Shown: positions 6,066 through 9,201 of the stretch, one piece after another
Numbering within the stretch: position 1 is the stretch's first letter
Layout of the letters: each line of letters begins with the position of its first letter
NCBI GenBank assembly: GCA_900769095.1
Contig: CAAGFH010000110.1
Coordinates: 1 to 9,201 of the forward strand
From: Methanobacteriaceae archaeon
GTDB taxonomy: Archaea; Methanobacteriota; Methanobacteria; Methanobacteriales; Methanobacteriaceae
Length of the DNA stretch: 9,201 nt
Reading direction: 5' to 3'
Made by a program: the position numbers and the translations under genes
Notes under the pieces: model-generated
What the model was told of the DNA's origin: nothing
Database searches by the model: none
What the model saw: the letters and a program-made list of their open reading frames with translations, nothing else

Positions 6066-6827
6066 ATGAATGAACATAATAAATGGAAAGTTAAATTTTC
6101 AATTTTAATGGTTATTTTAATAATAATCATATATGGTTCAAACTATCTTGTACTTCAGGATGCACACCATATTATTTCTTATGTTTGGACTCATTTAGGA
6201 TTTATTCCAGTAGATATTCTAATTGTTGCATTTATACTTGAAGGAATTATTGAAAAAAAAGAAAAAGAAGCTATGCTTGAAAAATTAGACATGCTTATGA
6301 GTACTTTCTTTTCAGAAGTGGGTAATGATTTAATTACTCAGTTAAGTAAAGCTAACAAATTCAAAGCAGATACTGCGAATTTAAAATCCATTAAAAACTG
6401 GACTGATGAAGATTATGCTAAAAAACTTGAAGAAATTAAAAATTCTCCAGTTGAGTTTTCAGCAGACATTGCTCCAGAAGACCAAGAAGAATTCTTAGAA
6501 AACTTAAGAGAATTACTTGTTGGCAAAAGAGAATTTATTATTAATTTAATAAATAATCCAAATTTACTTGAAAAAGAAGAATTTACCAACTTAATTAATG
6601 CTATTCTTCATTTAGATGAAGAGTTAGAACACAGAAAAGACTTAGCATTAGTCAATGAAACTGACTTTATGCATTTAAACGGAGATATGAGCAGAGTATA
6701 CAAAATTTTAGTTCACGAATGGGTTTACTACCTCAGATATCTTAATAAGCATTACCCATACATGATTGCATTAATGATTCGTACCAATCCATTTGATGAA
6801 ACTGCAAGTGTATACGTAACTGAATAA
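6066..6827 (+). CDS. membrane-anchored protein of unknown function, two N-terminal helices
   Basis: Not recognised. It has 253 residues and a strong GGGAG ribosome binding site (6053-6057) eight bases before the ATG. Two hydrophobic segments, about 9-30 and 42-61, form a hairpin. The basic residues before the first (K7, K9) and the charged run after the second (IEKKEKEA) place both ends in the cytoplasm. The remaining 190 residues are soluble, acidic and mostly helical, with clusters such as EDQEEFLENLRELL near 139-152 and LDEELEHRKDL near 183-193. They end in an aromatic region, KILVHEWVYYLRYLNKHYPY, near 214-233. No nucleotide-binding or metal motif is evident. It lies 19 bases after cbiT and 16 before mobA, clearly inside the unit. 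A membrane-tethered scaffold or sensor is possible, but nothing proves it. Confidence 0.75.
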   Translation: MNEHNKWKVKFSILMVILIIIIYGSNYLVLQDAHHIISYVWTHLGFIPVDILIVAFILEGIIEKKEKEAMLEKLDMLMSTFFSEVGNDLITQLSKANKFKADTANLKSIKNWTDEDYAKKLEEIKNSPVEFSADIAPEDQEEFLENLRELLVGKREFIINLINNPNLLEKEEFTNLINAILHLDEELEHRKDLALVNETDFMHLNGDMSRVYKILVHEWVYYLRYLNKHYPYMIALMIRTNPFDETASVYVTE

Positions 6828-6843
6828 AAAAAGGAGATTTAAT

Positions 6844-7473
6844 ATGAGTAATGAAATTAAAAATAGTGAAAATATTAAATCCTGTATAATTTTATGTGGA
6901 GGGCAAAGTAGAAGAATGGGTCAAGACAAAGGATCTATGATTATTCAAGATAAACCTATGATTAAACACATACTTTCTACTTTAAACCACCATATCGATG
7001 AAGCAATAATCGTTTTAAATGATAAATCTAGAGTTGATAGATATAGTGAATTTATCAACTCAAATGATTATTCATACCAAATCACTTTTCTAGAAGACAA
7101 AATCAAAAATAAAGGACCATTACCTGGAATTATGACTGGACTTGGAAAAATTAATAGCAATTATGCATTAGTTCTACCATGTGACAGCCCATATGTCTCA
7201 GAAAAATATATTGAAACTATTTTTTCACAAATTGATGTAAATTATCAAGCTATTGTTCCATATCATGATGAAACAAACAGATTAAAAACATCAGAACCAC
7301 TTCATTCAATATATAAAAAAGAAATCATTGCTGATATTGAAAAATTAGTAAATGACGATATATTGCATATTAAAGGATTAATAGAAAAAATAGATACAAA
7401 ATTTGTTTTAATTGATAATAAAAAAATAGAAAAAAAAGAATTCAGAAATCTTAATCGTCCAGAGGACATTTAA
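6844..7473 (+). CDS. mobA: molybdenum cofactor guanylyltransferase, MobA
   Basis: Joins GMP from GTP to molybdopterin, giving the guanine dinucleotide cofactor used, for example, by formylmethanofuran dehydrogenase in methanogens. The 209 residues show the nucleotidyltransferase signature LCGGQSRRMGQDK at 17-29, with R24 and K29, then GPLPGI at 91-96, the metal-binding LPCDSPY at 111-117 with D114, EPLHSIY at 151-157, and the closing NLNRPED at 202-208. It begins behind AAGGAG eight bases before the ATG and is the last gene of the unit. Its stop codon overlaps that of rrp42 on the other strand. Near the C-terminus, lysine codons form A7 and A8 runs that may end the opposing transcript. Related sugar or CTP:molybdopterin nucleotidyltransferases share the fold, but the overall pattern favours MobA. 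Confidence 0.9.
   Translation: MSNEIKNSENIKSCIILCGGQSRRMGQDKGSMIIQDKPMIKHILSTLNHHIDEAIIVLNDKSRVDRYSEFINSNDYSYQITFLEDKIKNKGPLPGIMTGLGKINSNYALVLPCDSPYVSEKYIETIFSQIDVNYQAIVPYHDETNRLKTSEPLHSIYKKEIIADIEKLVNDDILHIKGLIEKIDTKFVLIDNKKIEKKEFRNLNRPEDI
7420..7437 (-). terminator. probable oligo-T terminator of the exosome operon inside mobA
   Basis: Read on the minus strand, this gives T8, CTA, T7, beginning 33 bases after the rrp42 stop. No intergenic space exists for a terminator, and archaeal polymerase stops at such T runs. The same bases encode lysine-rich codons of mobA (DNKKIEKKE). No equally strong T run follows mobA on the plus strand. Confidence 0.45.
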
Positions 7474-8255
7474 AGATTTTCAAGTAATTCTTTAACTTTT
7501 CCTATTGCAGTATTTACACAATAGAAAATTTCATCTTTAGTTAATGGCTCGTCGCCACCTTTTTGCATTGAGCAGATGCGACCATCTTTAGTAACACCAA
7601 CATTTAAACGAGCACTAGCAACTCTTTGTTCATCCAAAGTAGGATCAATTACCATTTTATCAGCAATTTTAACAAAGGTACATAAAGCTAATTCGTTGTT
7701 GATTGGTAAATCAAAGGTTTCATCTTCACTAAGAACAACTTCATCATCTACAATGCTTGCAACAGGCAATTTAGTGGATTTAAGAGCAGCCATAAATGCT
7801 AATTCACATGCATCGAAAAGGTTTCCGCAGTTGTCGATAATGTGTAAGTCTGCAAATAACATCCAGACGTGTTTTCCTTCTTCAATACATAATTTATCTA
7901 AATCGATTAATTCACTTTCACGAATACCTCTGTCAACTACACGTGCAAGTTCAATAGAATCTTCACTAGGTGGTCCTGGTTCAAAAGTAGGATCAGCCAT
8001 TGGTAACATTTCACAATTAGTCATTAAAACTCCTAAATCAGGAGTGTCTGGGAATGGAGAACCAACTTGTGGTTTAATACCAACAATAACTTGAGTTCCT
8101 CCGAGTTTTACACGAGCAGAACCTTCTGCTTTAGAGATAACATTGGTTTCAATAGTAATATCCCTATATTCAGTTAAATCTCTGCCATCTTCCCTTTTAT
8201 CATTTTTAACAAGATCAGCAATACTTTGTCTTGTAATTTCTGGTACAATATCCAT
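7470..8255 (-). CDS. rrp42: exosome complex subunit Rrp42
   Basis: The RNase PH-fold subunit that pairs with Rrp41 to form the hexameric ring of the archaeal exosome, which degrades and tails RNA from the 3' end. In known archaeal exosomes Rrp42 is not itself catalytic but shapes the RNA-binding channel. The 261 residues are typical. Seen: REDGR at 21-25 near the start, as in most RNase PH-like proteins, LGGTQVIVGIK at 51-61, the PGPPSEDSIELARVVDRGIRES block at 94-114 characteristic of Rrp42, and DNCGNLFDA at 141-149. The start is supported by GAGGGG shortly before the ATG and by a 12-base spacing from rrp41. It is the last gene of rrp4-rrp41-rrp42 and meets mobA head-on. Confidence 0.95.
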   Translation of the reverse strand: MDIVPEITRQSIADLVKNDKREDGRDLTEYRDITIETNVISKAEGSARVKLGGTQVIVGIKPQVGSPFPDTPDLGVLMTNCEMLPMADPTFEPGPPSEDSIELARVVDRGIRESELIDLDKLCIEEGKHVWMLFADLHIIDNCGNLFDACELAFMAALKSTKLPVASIVDDEVVLSEDETFDLPINNELALCTFVKIADKMVIDPTLDEQRVASARLNVGVTKDGRICSMQKGGDEPLTKDEIFYCVNTAIGKVKELLENL

Positions 8256-8267
8256 ATTATCCCCTCA

Positions 8268-8960
8268 CTATTCAGTAGAATACTTTTTCATTAAAGCTTC
8301 TTTTTGAAGTTCACTAACTTTAAGACAACCTTCCATTGCTAAATCAATAGCTTTTTGGAATTCTTCTTCAGTTAAATCCCCATCACTTTGTAATAAAGTA
8401 ATTTCACCAGTTCTTGGCATTATAGCAATTGGGACATCAGCTTGACCTTCTTTATCTTCATATTCTGATAAATCAAGTACAATTTCATCATCAACTTTAC
8501 CTGCAGCACATCCCACAACAATATCTTTCATAGGAATTCCTGCATCAACAAGAGCAACAGAAGCAGCTGTAATTCCAGCACAACGAGTTCCACCTTCAGC
8601 TTCTATTACTTCTATATAAATATCAATCATTGAACGAGGATAATTTTCTAACATTAATGCTGGTTTTAATGCTTCAGCAGTAATTTTAGAGATTTCAGAT
8701 GATCTTCTATCAGGTCCTGGTCTTTTTCTGTCATCTACTGAGAACGGAGCCATGTTGTATCTGCATCTAATTACTCCAGTATTAGGTTTAAGTAATCTTC
8801 TAATATATGATTCTCTAGGACCATAAACAGCCACTAAAATTTTATTTCCACCAAATTCTAAGTAAGCTGAACCATCTGCACGTTCAAGTACACCTGCTTC
8901 AATTTTAATAGGACGTAATTCGTTAGGTTTCCTACCATCCTTTCTAATATATTCTGACAT
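8268..8960 (-). CDS. rrp41: exosome complex exonuclease subunit Rrp41
   Basis: The catalytic RNase PH-fold subunit of the archaeal exosome; it carries out phosphate-dependent 3'-5' RNA degradation, and the reverse tailing reaction with ADP. At 230 residues it has a slightly compact length. Seen: RKDGR at 6-10, the RNA-binding R85-R86 in DRRSSEISK, the phosphate-binding GGTR at 123-126, and D169 and D175 in [11 protein letters not shown]. The two aspartates have the same spacing of six as the catalytic pair known from Sulfolobus Rrp41, so the enzyme should be active. GAGGTTGAT lies about five bases before the ATG. It follows rrp4 by 27 bases and precedes rrp42 by 12. Bacterial RNase PH is excluded by the neighbouring rrp42 and the archaeal context. 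Confidence 0.96.
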   Translation of the reverse strand: MSEYIRKDGRKPNELRPIKIEAGVLERADGSAYLEFGGNKILVAVYGPRESYIRRLLKPNTGVIRCRYNMAPFSVDDRKRPGPDRRSSEISKITAEALKPALMLENYPRSMIDIYIEVIEAEGGTRCAGITAASVALVDAGIPMKDIVVGCAAGKVDDEIVLDLSEYEDKEGQADVPIAIMPRTGEITLLQSDGDLTEEEFQKAIDLAMEGCLKVSELQKEALMKKYSTE

Positions 8961-8987
8961 TATATCAACCTCTCAATCTGCGAAGAA

Positions 8988-9201
8988 TTATTTATTATTC
9001 AATATAAAAGAACTGTTTGAGTTATCACCGTATGATAATCCACCATCTTTTTTACTTTTATTTTTTCTTTTCAATTCTTCAATAACTTCAGCAATATTAG
9101 GTTTGTCGCCTTTTTCTTTCTTTTCTTCTGCTTGTTGTTTAGCAAGTTCTTCTTGTTCTAATTCTTCTTTGAAGTTTTGAAGTTTAGGTTTTTCCAAAAC
9201 A
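8988..9201 (-). CDS. rrp4: C-terminal end of exosome RNA-binding subunit Rrp4 (5' end outside the window)
   Basis: Only the last 70 residues are present; the frame stays open through the right edge, so the TTG at 9197 is an internal leucine codon and not a start. The segment has none of the S1 or KH core. It is a highly charged tail: a Glu/Lys/Gln-rich helix, likely a coiled coil, over about the first 30 residues, then NIAEVIEELKRKN, then a Gly/Ser/Asn-rich end closing with SSFILNNK. Assignment to Rrp4 rests on position, since archaeal rrp4 usually lies immediately upstream of rrp41, and on the 27-base gap; the visible residues alone do not prove it. In the complex, Rrp4 forms the cap that feeds RNA into the Rrp41-Rrp42 ring. 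Confidence 0.7.
   Translation of the reverse strand, partial: VLEKPKLQNFKEELEQEELAKQQAEEKKEKGDKPNIAEVIEELKRKNKSKKDGGLSYGDNSNSSFILNNK

Noticed and set aside
7576..8094. Plus-strand open frame of 172 codons opposite rrp42
   Set aside because: It is the shadow of a clear exosome gene and has no domain or ribosome binding site of its own.
9195..9197. TTG as the start of a short separate gene before rrp41
   Set aside because: The frame is open through the window edge, and the charged sequence reads as the tail of a longer upstream protein.
1..9201. CRISPR array, insertion sequence, tRNA or prophage
   Set aside because: No regularly spaced repeats, transposase motifs, cloverleaf patterns or phage genes were seen on either strand.

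Overview
The window looks like chromosomal DNA from a methanogenic archaeon of the order Methanobacteriales, most likely Methanobrevibacter. It is strongly AT-rich and densely coded. It carries archaeal exosome genes, a GGAA-N6-TTCC operator of the kind bound by the methanogen nitrogen repressor NrpR, archaeal TATA boxes and oligo-T terminators, and enzymes for corrinoid, molybdopterin and prenylated-flavin cofactors. The taxon is inferred from gene content and protein similarity recalled from memory, not from a search.

Layout from left to right. (1) Positions 1-443, minus strand: a gene with its own TATA box and ribosome binding site, broken by two single-base shifts in homopolymers and running off the left edge; its reconstructed middle part resembles a PAS sensor domain. 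(2) 694-1371, plus: aroD, type I 3-dehydroquinate dehydratase. (3) 1510-3070, minus: an amtB-glnK ammonium transport and PII operon, ending in a clear hairpin terminator and starting from a TATA box followed at once by a three-half-site NrpR-like operator. (4) 3400-7473, plus: six tightly packed genes (small secreted Asn/Thr-rich protein, HD phosphohydrolase, ubiX, cbiT, unknown two-helix membrane protein, mobA) that look like one transcription unit. (5) 7470-9201, minus: the end of the exosome operon rrp4-rrp41-rrp42, with rrp4 cut by the right edge.

How the genes work together. AmtB brings in ammonium and GlnK gates it; the operator ties both to nitrogen status. In the six-gene unit, three members make cofactors that a methanogen needs: cobamide (CbiT), molybdopterin guanine dinucleotide (MobA) and prenylated FMN (UbiX, probably for a UbiD-type decarboxylase of the archaeal mevalonate pathway). 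Why an HD phosphohydrolase, a putatively glycosylated secreted peptide and a membrane protein sit with them is not known. Rrp41 and Rrp42 form the RNase PH-like ring of the exosome, and Rrp4 is its RNA-binding cap.

No CRISPR array, tRNA, rRNA, insertion sequence or phage gene was seen. No clearly new multi-gene system is evident. The best leads are the arrangement of the operator, the twice-frameshifted gene at the left edge, the secreted peptide coupled to the HD enzyme, and the overlapping convergent end of mobA and rrp42.
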